Shown piece by piece: positions 6,704 to 13,947 of a DNA stretch of 23,321 nt. Source of the DNA: a virus. Where the stretch lies: positions 1-23,321 of IMG/VR virus record IMGVR_UViG_3300050029_000136; one strand, written 5' to 3'. The notes under the pieces were generated by a model, which worked only from the letters and a program-made list of their open reading frames with translations, did not search any database and was not told where the DNA came from. How positions within the stretch are numbered: position 1 is the first letter of the stretch; each line of letters begins with the position of its first letter. The position numbers and the translations under genes were made by a program.

Positions 6704-8197
6704 ATGAAAATAATCAAACAAGGACAAGAAGCGCGGGAGGCGCTGAAGAGAGGAATCGACCTAGTGGCCGATTGTGTCAAAGTTACCTTGGGACCAAGTG
6801 GAAGAAACGCCGTCCTCGGTAAAATGGATATTCCACCAGATATTACAAACGATGGTGTAACCATCGCCAGAAATATTGAAGCGGATGATGAGATAGAGAA
6901 TCAGGGTGTCTGGATGGTGAAAGAGGCTTCCTCGATCACGGATAGAGAGGGTGGAGACGGCACAACCACTACGACGGTTCTTCTTCAGGCCATTGTTGCC
7001 GAACTGTTCGAGGTTTTAAAGGATGATGGCTCACTTGTTAAGAATAAGGTGGACAGTATTAAACTAAAAAAGGAGGTCGATCATTGGTGCGGTCAAGTTG
7101 TGGAAAAGCTCAAGGAACATGCTCGACCTATAACTAAAAAGGACATTTACAATGTCGCAATGGTATCAGGCGAGTATGAGTGGCTTGCCAAGATGGTGAC
7201 GGACATTTATGAGAAGATTGGCCAGGATGGGTATGTGACTATCGAGGAGGGAGTAAAGACTGAATATGAGATATATAAAGGCATTGAACTTAATGCCGGA
7301 TGGCACAGTGATTACTATATCAACAATGATAAGAGGGAATGTGTTATTGAGAAGCCTCGTATCTTAGTGACCAATAATAAGATTGACGGTAATGCTCTCC
7401 AGCCAATTGTTAATCTTATTGGAGAACTTATAGCCGCAGAAGTCAAAGAGCTTATTATTATCGCTCCGGAGTTTTCAAGGGACGCGTTAAGCCGTTTGAC
7501 TACGACTAAGACTAAAGGCTTATTTACTGCTGTGGCTTTGAAATTACCTACTTTTGATAAGGATGATTTGCTTGTTGATGTCTGTACTCTTACACAGGCT
7601 AAGTTTTTGGATAAGAATACATATGCTAGTGGGGATGCTTTTTTCAATGATTTTAAAGTAGTCAATCTTGGTACTGCGACTCGCGCCGTTATAGGAGAGG
7701 TTAAGACTTTTATTATGGGGGGTGAGGGAAATACAAAGGCTAGGGTGAAGGAGATAAAGACCGTTTTGGCCAAGACTGAATCCGCATTTGATCGGGATGC
7801 GCTAGAGAAACGTATAGCCTTCTTAGGGGGCGGCATGGCAATAATCAAGATTGGTGGTGAGTCGGAGTTTGAAAGACATTATTTCAAGTTGAAATGTGAG
7901 GATTCGGTAAACGCTGTGCCGGCTGCGTTGAAAGATGGTGTGGTAAAAGGTGGTGGTTTAGCTCTAAAAGAGATTGCTGATGATCTACCAAAAAACCTGT
8001 TGACCAAGGCATTAAGCGCCCCGTATGAGCAAATTCAGAAGAATAGTGGGGGCATTGTAATTAAGGATTCAGTGGTCGATCCTGTGAAGATTACTATAGC
8101 GGCACTGAAGTCGGCCTGTTCTTTGGCCGGCATGATTATCACTACCGAGGTTGTCACGGCGTTTAAACGAGAAAAACATGCTGAACTTAAGGACTAA
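6704..8197 (+). CDS. groEL-like: Phage-encoded group I chaperonin (GroEL-like)
   Basis: An ATP-driven protein-folding machine subunit, 497 aa against about 548 in Escherichia coli. Hallmarks are intact: VKVTLGPSGRN (25-35), TNDGVTIA (48-55), the nucleotide motif GDGTTTTTV (84-92) with D85 at the place of D87, ED at 399-400 at the place of catalytic D398, GVVKGGGLAL (412-421), VDPVK (458-462) and GMIITTE (476-482). All three domains are present. The missing length comes mainly from a shortened loop in the C-terminal equatorial domain (about 447-458) and from the absent C-terminal GGM tail. In the apical domain the E. coli V263-V264 pair corresponds to T266-T267. No GroES-like gene is visible here. 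Position after the capsid gene suggests capsid folding as its job. Confidence 0.95.
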   Translation: MKIIKQGQEAREALKRGIDLVADCVKVTLGPSGRNAVLGKMDIPPDITNDGVTIARNIEADDEIENQGVWMVKEASSITDREGGDGTTTTTVLLQAIVAELFEVLKDDGSLVKNKVDSIKLKKEVDHWCGQVVEKLKEHARPITKKDIYNVAMVSGEYEWLAKMVTDIYEKIGQDGYVTIEEGVKTEYEIYKGIELNAGWHSDYYINNDKRECVIEKPRILVTNNKIDGNALQPIVNLIGELIAAEVKELIIIAPEFSRDALSRLTTTKTKGLFTAVALKLPTFDKDDLLVDVCTLTQAKFLDKNTYASGDAFFNDFKVVNLGTATRAVIGEVKTFIMGGEGNTKARVKEIKTVLAKTESAFDRDALEKRIAFLGGGMAIIKIGGESEFERHYFKLKCEDSVNAVPAALKDGVVKGGGLALKEIADDLPKNLLTKALSAPYEQIQKNSGGIVIKDSVVDPVKITIAALKSACSLAGMIITTEVVTAFKREKHAELKD

Positions 8198-8210
8198 AAC
8201 AAAAGTCAGG

Positions 8211-8480
8211 ATGGCCGTTAAGGACTATCAGAACATGTTCCCAGAGGAATATCAGAAACTTATGCTTATTATTGAACAACAGCGCCAAAACCTACAATCT
8301 GAATATGCCGAGATACCAGCTACCAAGGGTATCAAACGTGCGTTATTCAGTGTCAGTGAGAAATTATCGGCGATGATAGGGCTCAAATTAACCCAAGAGG
8401 AACGTATTGAGTTTAAGGATTTACAAGCACAGAGGTGGTTCTGTAAAGAATTTCCTCAATTTTCATTGACCAAGATATGA
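8211..8480 (+). CDS. Hypothetical helical protein, 89 aa
   Basis: An unrecognised, charged, probably helical protein (KLMLIIEQQRQNLQSEY) without membrane segments. It follows the chaperonin by 13 nt when started at 8211; an earlier ATG at 8178 would overlap the chaperonin end by 20 nt. I prefer 8211 because it follows the chaperonin stop and has AGG just upstream. The stop overlaps the start of the glycosyltransferase (ATGA), so it is co-translated with that gene. I looked for a GroES-type beta-rich co-chaperonin and this is not one: it lacks the glycine-rich mobile loop and beta pattern. Confidence 0.6.
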   Translation: MAVKDYQNMFPEEYQKLMLIIEQQRQNLQSEYAEIPATKGIKRALFSVSEKLSAMIGLKLTQEERIEFKDLQAQRWFCKEFPQFSLTKI

Positions 8481-10804
8481 AACTCGCTGCCGCCATTATT
8501 TGTAAAGGATCAGACGATGAAGCTGTCGTTCTGCGCCGGTGTCTCAAGTCCATATCACCATATGTTGACGGTATCTTTTTAACGGTTACTCACAAAGCAG
8601 GAGAAGAACCGAATGCCGCAGTGTGCAAGGTAGGGGCTGAGTTTAAGGCTAATGTGTCTTATTTTGAATGGATCAATGACTTTGCGGCAGCTAGGAATTT
8701 CAATTTCTCTAAGGTTACAAAGGATTATGATTACATTTTGTGGTGCGACGCCGACGACGTTTGGCAAAACCTAGATAAGTTTAGGGACATTCTTGAGAAA
8801 AGTGCGGCTGTGGATGCCTTCTTATTCAACTATCTTTATGAGTTCGATAGCTCGAATAATCCAACAGTTGTTCACAAGAAAACCCAAGTTGTCCGTAATG
8901 ATGGATGTGTCAACTGGGTTGGCAAACTTCATGAGGATTTCCATGAGAACCGCAAGCTAAATGCCTGGTTCGTTGGAGATATTCAAAGGATTCATTTGAC
9001 CACGAAGGAGCGTGGTGCAGTAGCAGCAAAAAGAAATGTTGAGATTTCTAAGGAGGAATTGAAGCTAAAAAAGGAGGATCCTAGGGCTTATTTCAATCTT
9101 GCCAATTCCTATCTCGGTGCCGGTAATAATAAGCTTGCCATCAAGAATTTCAAAACATTCATGGAAATGTCTCAGTCAGATGATGAGAAGTATTTGGTCT
9201 ATATGAGGCTTTCTGCCTGCGAGAATGCTGAAGGAAACTTTGATAGAGCCGTTGAGTGTCTACAGATTGCCATTGGTATGTTCCCGGAAGCACCAGATGC
9301 CTATAACGCTTTGGGCTATCTCTATTTTAGTAAGAACTTCTTTGACAAGGCGGAGAAGTATTTACTTATCGGTTTGCAGATGAAGCCTCAGTATCATAGA
9401 ACCATTGTCTATAATCCTCGTGATTATGATTACAATCCGATGATGGCCTTGGCTAAGGTGTATTTCAATAAGGCTAGACCTGATTATGCTCTGCCAATGC
9501 TCAAAGGCTGTCTAGCCATTTATCCAGATGATAAGAGCCTTCAGGAGAAAATAACCATCATGGAGAAGGAGTTGGAGCGTCTGCAAAGCGTTCTTGATGC
9601 GGTTAAGCACATGGAAACTTTGAATGGGGATAAGGATAAGATTTTGTATAATATCAAGAAGCTCCCTATCGATCTACAATCACATCCTGCTATCTGCCGT
9701 ATTAGGAATCAATACTTTGTTAAAACAACGTCAACTGGGAAGGATATTGCTTATTATTGTGGGGAGACTAGTTTTGATTGGAATCCGGACCTGTTCAAGA
9801 CTAAAGGTTTTGGCGGTTCCGAAGAGGCAGTTATCAATCTATCGAAGGAGTGGGTGAAGCTAGGTTACAATGTTACCGTATTCAATTCCTGTGGTTTTGA
9901 GGATATGGTACGCGACGGAGTGACATATAAGCCGTTCTGGTCGTACAATCCGAAGGATAAATATGACCATCTCATTCTCTGGCGTTCTCCGCGTTTAGCG
10001 GACCGAGAGCTTAATGCGACGAATATCTATGTGGATATGCACGATGTCATATCTGCTGGGGAGTTTAATGAAGCAAGGTTAAAGAAGATTACGAAGGTGT
10101 TTGTAAAGACTCAGGCACATCGAATCTTGTTCCCTAATGTGACAGGCGAACAGATTGCCATTATTCCTAATGGTATTGATGTATCGATGTTTGAGGGTAC
10201 AGTAAAGCGTGATCCGTATCTATTACTGAACACTTCAAGTCCAGACCGCTCAATGGACGTGCTTCCAAAGTTATTTCTGGAGGTGAAGAAAAGGGTGCCG
10301 CAGGCTAAATTGGCGTGGTGTTATGGTTGGACAACCTTCGACTTGTCGTTTAGGAACGATAAACGAATGATAGAATGGCGCGATAAGATTCAGAAGGAGT
10401 GTGATGAGGCGGGGATTATGTCATTGGGTAAGATTCCTCAAGCAGAGTGTGCTGAATGGTATCAACGGGCGACAATATTGGCCTATCCAACAGAGTTTTA
10501 CGAAATAGATTGTTTGAGCGTTAAGAAAGCCCAGTTAGCCGGTTGCTATCCTGTAGCCACTGATTTCGCGGCGTTGAATGAAAGTATCTCATGGGGAGCA
10601 AAAATTCATTCAACCAAGACTAAAGATAATTGGAGTAAGCCATATCAGATTTCTTTTGGTCTTGAAGGTAAGAAAGAACAAAAGGCATGGGTAGACGCTG
10701 TAGTTGAGGCATTAAAAAATCCACCGAAAGAAGGGGGCATTGATATAGGCGAAACATTTAAATGGTCAAGAGTCGCTAACGCCTGGGCGGAAATATTCAA
10801 ATGA
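8477..10804 (+). CDS. GT2-TPR-GT4 fusion glycosyltransferase
   Basis: A 775-aa protein with two different glycosyltransferase modules. Residues 1-175 look like a GT-A/GT2 domain: KLAAAIICKGSDDE at the start, NDFAAARNF (67-75), the metal-binding D-x-D type sequence WCDADD (89-94) and WVGKLHEDF (147-155). Residues 200-350 hold tetratricopeptide repeats (AYFNLANSYLGAG, DAYNALGYLYF). Residues 420-775 look like a GT-B/GT4 domain with GFGGSEEAV (444-452), IIPNGIDVSMF (562-572) and EFYEIDCLSVKKAQLAG (673-689), where the second glutamate of the usual E-x7-E is not conserved. Such enzymes transfer sugars from nucleotide-sugar donors onto protein or glycan acceptors. Both ends overlap neighbours by ATGA. 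Confidence 0.85.
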   Translation: MKLAAAIICKGSDDEAVVLRRCLKSISPYVDGIFLTVTHKAGEEPNAAVCKVGAEFKANVSYFEWINDFAAARNFNFSKVTKDYDYILWCDADDVWQNLDKFRDILEKSAAVDAFLFNYLYEFDSSNNPTVVHKKTQVVRNDGCVNWVGKLHEDFHENRKLNAWFVGDIQRIHLTTKERGAVAAKRNVEISKEELKLKKEDPRAYFNLANSYLGAGNNKLAIKNFKTFMEMSQSDDEKYLVYMRLSACENAEGNFDRAVECLQIAIGMFPEAPDAYNALGYLYFSKNFFDKAEKYLLIGLQMKPQYHRTIVYNPRDYDYNPMMALAKVYFNKARPDYALPMLKGCLAIYPDDKSLQEKITIMEKELERLQSVLDAVKHMETLNGDKDKILYNIKKLPIDLQSHPAICRIRNQYFVKTTSTGKDIAYYCGETSFDWNPDLFKTKGFGGSEEAVINLSKEWVKLGYNVTVFNSCGFEDMVRDGVTYKPFWSYNPKDKYDHLILWRSPRLADRELNATNIYVDMHDVISAGEFNEARLKKITKVFVKTQAHRILFPNVTGEQIAIIPNGIDVSMFEGTVKRDPYLLLNTSSPDRSMDVLPKLFLEVKKRVPQAKLAWCYGWTTFDLSFRNDKRMIEWRDKIQKECDEAGIMSLGKIPQAECAEWYQRATILAYPTEFYEIDCLSVKKAQLAGCYPVATDFAALNESISWGAKIHSTKTKDNWSKPYQISFGLEGKKEQKAWVDAVVEALKNPPKEGGIDIGETFKWSRVANAWAEIFK

Positions 10805-11721
10805 TAATTAATTTTTGTTGGCAAGGCATAGGAGAAAAGCATATCTACGGGCATTGGGGCGACGGCCTTCGTGCCGCGATGAAACTTATTGAGAAAGATC
10901 ACGTTGTTAGGTATCAGGAGCCGTGGGAACCGATACTTGACGATGTTGATATTATATTGTACTGGGAAGCACCATGCACTGCCGGGGGAAAAGATCGAGA
11001 TAATTACGAAAAGATACGAAGGAATCCAAAACCAAAGATTCTCCTCTTCGCCGGTGGTCCAGTGAAGAAAGAATGGTGTGATGGTTTTGACCTCTTTCTT
11101 GTTGAAAGTAAAGTCAATGAAGATGATTTCTCAGCTATAGGTAAGCCGTGGTTGCGGGCGTTTGGGGTAGATTCTGGGCTTATGAAGCCTGAACAACAAC
11201 CTAAGGTTTTTGATGCTATCATGCCGGGTACGTGCGCGAGTTGGAAGAGACAGTCATTGTTTGCTCGCGCCTTAGGGAGTAAAGGAGTTATCGCTGGACG
11301 ATTCCAGGAGACAGATCCTATCGGTTTTATCAATGCTCGCAAAGAAGGTACCCTTGTGTTTGATGAGGTTCCGTATAAAACTTTGAATACTCTTTATAAT
11401 GCTTCTTGGTGTTGTGTCAACACTTCTGATAAGAATGGTGGTGGTCAGCGTATCACTCTTGAAGCCATGGCGGCGGGTATTCCGGTTATTGTAATGTCTG
11501 ACAGCCCTAAGAATCGTGAATATGTTGAGGAGTCTGGTGTGGGGTTGGTGGTCGATCCAAATGAGCATTCTATCCGTAAGGCGATTGGAGATATTATGAC
11601 TTGGACACCAGAACATAGGTCGGCTGGGCGAACTTATATTGAACGGAAGTGGACGGCGAAACATTATGCAGATGCTATAATACAGGGTATCAATCAGGTA
11701 CTCAAACAACATGGAAAATAA
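10801..11721 (+). CDS. GT4-type glycosyltransferase
   Basis: A 306-aa enzyme whose C-terminal half has the GT-B donor-binding signature GGGQRITLEAMAAGIPVIV (213-231), containing the conserved glutamate and the G-x-P turn, followed by DSPKNREYVE and a GVGLVVDPNE segment typical of family GT4. The N-terminal half (acceptor side) is shorter than in canonical GT4 proteins and diverged. It probably adds a sugar during polysaccharide or glycoprotein synthesis; donor and acceptor cannot be read from the sequence. It overlaps the fusion glycosyltransferase by ATGA and the methyltransferase gene by 11 nt, so the three form a translationally linked run. Confidence 0.85.
   Translation: MIINFCWQGIGEKHIYGHWGDGLRAAMKLIEKDHVVRYQEPWEPILDDVDIILYWEAPCTAGGKDRDNYEKIRRNPKPKILLFAGGPVKKEWCDGFDLFLVESKVNEDDFSAIGKPWLRAFGVDSGLMKPEQQPKVFDAIMPGTCASWKRQSLFARALGSKGVIAGRFQETDPIGFINARKEGTLVFDEVPYKTLNTLYNASWCCVNTSDKNGGGQRITLEAMAAGIPVIVMSDSPKNREYVEESGVGLVVDPNEHSIRKAIGDIMTWTPEHRSAGRTYIERKWTAKHYADAIIQGINQVLKQHGK
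11673..11681 (+). promoter_or_regulatory. Extended -10 element before the methyltransferase gene
   Basis: TGCTATAAT inside the end of the GT4 gene, 29 nt before the next ATG. The 13 bases TGCTATAATACAG (11673-11685) recur identically before the HNH gene (13348-13360). No clear -35 is seen. It may be an internal promoter, but lying in coding sequence it could be coincidence. Confidence 0.35.
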
Positions 11722-12271
11722 AGAACTTGAAGAACGTATTATAAGAGAAGTACCTAAAGACGATTCAACGTCTTATGGAGAGAAGATGTTGCTCTACTGG
11801 CTGATTCGTGAGCTTAAACCTAAGGTGGTCGTAGAGACCGGCACCCATCGCGGGCTTACAGCTTGCTATATGGCTGCAGCCATTAAGGAGAATGGTATTG
11901 GCCACCTGACCACTTGCGATCCTAATCCAGAGTGGTACGCGCATAAGAACTTCCTAAAGTTTCCGGAACTTGATCCTCTTGTGACTTTCAAGCTGATTCG
12001 AGGTAAAGATTTGGACGTTAAGAACATAGACTTCTTCTTCTGCGACGGCTTTCATGGCATTAATGATGTGCTCGAGGAGGTTGATGCTCTGTTTCCATAT
12101 TTAGCCAAGAGCGCTGTGGTGGTGTTCCATGATTGTTGGTTCAACAATTCTGATGGGGTTAATGAGGCAGTCGAGGCCAGAGGACTTCATACTATCTGGC
12201 TCCCGACAACAAATGCTATGCGTATTTACTCAAAACACATTCCTAAGCCAACTGGGCGACAAGATTTATGA
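11711..12271 (+). CDS. SAM-dependent methyltransferase-like protein (Methyltransf_24/CmcI-type)
   Basis: A 186-aa Rossmann-fold protein. Motif I is VVVETGTHRG (39-48), with the acidic residue and glycine-rich loop that hold S-adenosylmethionine; D70 ends the second strand (TTCDPNPEW); FFFCDGFH (108-115) and VVVFHDCW (136-143) match the D-G-x-H and H-D signatures of the Methyltransf_24 and cephalosporin-hydroxylase-like CmcI groups. These groups often methylate sugars or are found in polysaccharide clusters, fitting the flanking glycosyltransferases, so O-methylation of a glycan is the best guess. The 5' end overlaps the GT4 gene by 11 nt. A 40-nt gap follows, with no supported gene. Confidence 0.8.
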   Translation: MENKELEERIIREVPKDDSTSYGEKMLLYWLIRELKPKVVVETGTHRGLTACYMAAAIKENGIGHLTTCDPNPEWYAHKNFLKFPELDPLVTFKLIRGKDLDVKNIDFFFCDGFHGINDVLEEVDALFPYLAKSAVVVFHDCWFNNSDGVNEAVEARGLHTIWLPTTNAMRIYSKHIPKPTGRQDL

Positions 12272-12311
12272 AATACTCGATAATCCTTATTTTGTAATAA
12301 CCATAATCAAT

Positions 12312-12986
12312 ATGTCAAAAATTCTCATCAGCATAATTTGTCCGAGCATTAGACCGGAGGGATTGAAGATTGTCCAAGAGTGTTTAGAGAGACAAACAAT
12401 GCCTGGAGATGAGTTTGAGTTCCTTACAGAAATCGGCCTTATTCGTAACGGCTATGATCTAAACGCCGCGTGGAATCGGATGGTCAAGCGAGCGCGAGGC
12501 GAGCTCCTTGTATGTTATCAGGACTATATTCGCATACTTGATGACGGCCTTGAGAGGTTTTGGAAAGCGTATCAGGAACATCCAAATACATTGTTTACCG
12601 CTCCTGTCGGTAAAGTAAAAGACTGGAAGGATAAGCCAATGTGGGACTGGAGAGCGTATAAACAGCGTCCGGAACAGACTGATTACACAGATTGTTTGTG
12701 GCGAACGTGTGAGGAAGATTGGGGGGCGATTCCGAAGAAGGCTATCTATGATATTGGAGGATTTGACGAAGAGTTGGATAAATGGTGGAGCATGGATAAT
12801 GTTTCTGTGGGTATGCGCGCGGAAGCGAAGGGTTATAAGTTTCTTTGTGTGTTCACTAACCCCGCGGTAGCATGGGATCATGACGTGCATATCAAGAATC
12901 CATTTAGGCCTAATTGGAACCCTAAAGAGGGAAACGCCAGGATGGCGACTTATCCATCTGTGAATAACAAACTAGACTATCTATGA
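12312..12986 (+). CDS. GT2-like glycosyltransferase
   Basis: A 224-aa protein starting MSKILISIICPSIRPEGL, the first strand and donor-binding turn of a GT-A fold. LLVCYQDY (65-72) takes the place of the usual D-x-D; only one aspartate (D71) remains, so metal binding may differ. GGFDEELDKWW (149-159) and DNVSVGMRAEAKGYKF (162-177) are standard family GT2 C-terminal elements, and WDHD (188-191) follows. The ATG at 12312 is chosen because the frame upstream overlaps the methyltransferase gene without similarity to this family. The stop overlaps the next gene by ATGA. It likely adds one sugar in the pathway encoded by this cassette. Confidence 0.8.
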   Translation: MSKILISIICPSIRPEGLKIVQECLERQTMPGDEFEFLTEIGLIRNGYDLNAAWNRMVKRARGELLVCYQDYIRILDDGLERFWKAYQEHPNTLFTAPVGKVKDWKDKPMWDWRAYKQRPEQTDYTDCLWRTCEEDWGAIPKKAIYDIGGFDEELDKWWSMDNVSVGMRAEAKGYKFLCVFTNPAVAWDHDVHIKNPFRPNWNPKEGNARMATYPSVNNKLDYL

Positions 12987-13345
12987 AATATCCACTTTCA
13001 GAACTTATTGACCGGTACTCCATATTACTTCTTAAACAGGCAAGATTGCCTGGGGGCATTTCCACTTATGAGAGTAGCCAGTTTCAAGAAGCTATTCAAC
13101 AATCTGGCATTAAATATCAAAAATTGGTCGATTGGATTGACGATTTTAAAGAGATAAATGGCCGTATTTGGGACTTGGAATCGGACATTAGACGTGGGAA
13201 AGAGAACATTTTGGGACTTGAGGAAGTGGGGCGGCGCGCGTTGGCTATTCGGGACATCAATAAAGAACGTATAGCCCTTAAAAACAAGATTGCGGCACAG
13301 TTAGGCGAGTTTGAGGATATCAAGGTTGACCATAGAAGTGCATAG
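12983..13345 (+). CDS. DUF6165-like protein associated with glycosyltransferases
   Basis: A 120-aa helical protein starting MKYPLSELIDRYSILLLK, closely resembling the start of the DUF6165 family (pattern ELIDKxTILxIK), with IWDLESDIRRGKE and INKERIALKNKI further on, where that family has a W-D-I-E-D-x-I-R element and an N-x-E-R-x-x-I-K element. Members are often encoded beside sugar-transfer genes, as here; function unknown. ATGA overlap with the GT2 gene makes it the last gene of the cassette. The end coincides with a -35-like TTGACC of the next promoter. Assignment is from remembered family pattern, not a search. Confidence 0.6.
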   Translation: MKYPLSELIDRYSILLLKQARLPGGISTYESSQFQEAIQQSGIKYQKLVDWIDDFKEINGRIWDLESDIRRGKENILGLEEVGRRALAIRDINKERIALKNKIAAQLGEFEDIKVDHRSA

Positions 13346-13356
13346 TGTGCTATAAT
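13326..13356 (+). promoter_or_regulatory. Promoter with extended -10 before the structured leader and HNH gene
   Basis: TTGACC (13326-13331) and TATAAT (13351-13356), spaced 19 bp, with a TGC extension (13348-13350) that compensates for the long spacer. It overlaps the last codons of the DUF6165-like gene and would start transcription near 13363. One of the best promoter matches in the window. Confidence 0.6.
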
Positions 13357-13362
13357 ACAGTC

Positions 13363-13460
13363 ACGAGGCGGTTATCAATTATCCTTACCTGCTTTCTTTC
13401 TGAGAGCTTGGATTGTCGAAGCATCAATCTGAGCTATCCGTAAGACGGCAGGTATTTTTA
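13363..13460 (+). ncRNA. Structured leader or small RNA candidate, about 100 nt
   Basis: Starting from the promoter at 13326-13356, the transcript contains an 11-bp stem (13405-13415 with 13425-13435, including two G-U pairs, 9-nt loop) enclosed by TACCTGC (13386-13392) and GCAGGTA (13448-13454), the latter followed by TTTTT (13455-13459). CTTAC (13384-13388) can instead pair with GTAAG (13440-13444), giving two exclusive folds. Promoter, folded body and T-run together look like a small RNA with its own terminator, or an attenuating leader for the HNH gene starting at 13477. No coding frame explains it. I do not recognise it as a known family. Confidence 0.45.
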
Positions 13461-13476
13461 TATATAAAACAATTTT

Positions 13477-13947
13477 ATGCCAAGTGGAGTATATACACGA
13501 ACACCAGAAATAATTAAATCTCTTTCTCTTGCAGGAAAAAAGAGAGGTGTTCCTATTAGATTATTTACTCCAGAAGCAATTGAGAAGCGTGCTGCCAAAA
13601 GACGTGGAATGAAATTTGATGCCAAGTGGAAAGAAAATTTGAGTAAGGCTCATATAGGACAAAAAGCATGGAATACTGGTATTCAATATGAACTTGGAGA
13701 AGAACATTGGAATTGGTCTGGTGATGAAGTTGGGTATCGGGGCATACATCATTGGATTATAAAAAGATTAGGTAAACCGACTACATGCGCTCATTGTGGG
13801 GAAACAGATTTGGTTGGACATAAAATCCATTGGGCTAATCTAAGTGGAAAATATAAACGAGACATTTCTGATTGGATGCGTTTGTGCGCCCGGTGTCACA
13901 AAAGAATGGATGTTGGTAAATTACAAATTAACAAACAAACCAAATGA
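13477..13947 (+). CDS. HNH endonuclease with NUMOD3-like N-terminus
   Basis: A 156-aa homing-type nuclease. The N-terminal part has NUMOD3-like DNA-binding repeats (KENLSKAHIGQKAWNTG, 53-69). The C-terminal part has the zinc-binding HNH arrangement: CAHC (104-107), GHKIHWANLSGKY (114-126), SDWMRLCARCHKRMD (131-145), so C104, C107, C137 and C140 hold a structural zinc. Such enzymes cut DNA at one site and spread their own gene. It stands at the border between the glycosylation cassette and the tail module, with its own promoter and leader, and its sequence is visibly more AT-rich than the head genes, suggesting later arrival. Its stop overlaps the next start by ATGA. Confidence 0.85.
   Translation: MPSGVYTRTPEIIKSLSLAGKKRGVPIRLFTPEAIEKRAAKRRGMKFDAKWKENLSKAHIGQKAWNTGIQYELGEEHWNWSGDEVGYRGIHHWIIKRLGKPTTCAHCGETDLVGHKIHWANLSGKYKRDISDWMRLCARCHKRMDVGKLQINKQTK

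Noticed and set aside
7315-7848. 177-aa antisense reading frame inside the chaperonin gene
   Set aside because: It lies fully opposite a strongly supported gene, has low-complexity Ser/Val/Leu composition and no start signal; it is a mirror of the chaperonin's codon pattern.
8211-8480. Possible GroES partner for the chaperonin
   Set aside because: The protein is charged and helical, without the beta-rich fold or mobile-loop motif of GroES.
12268-12297. Nine-codon frame after the methyltransferase stop (MKYSIILIL)
   Set aside because: Too short to support as a gene, though it resembles the start of the DUF6165-like gene; probably chance or a remnant.
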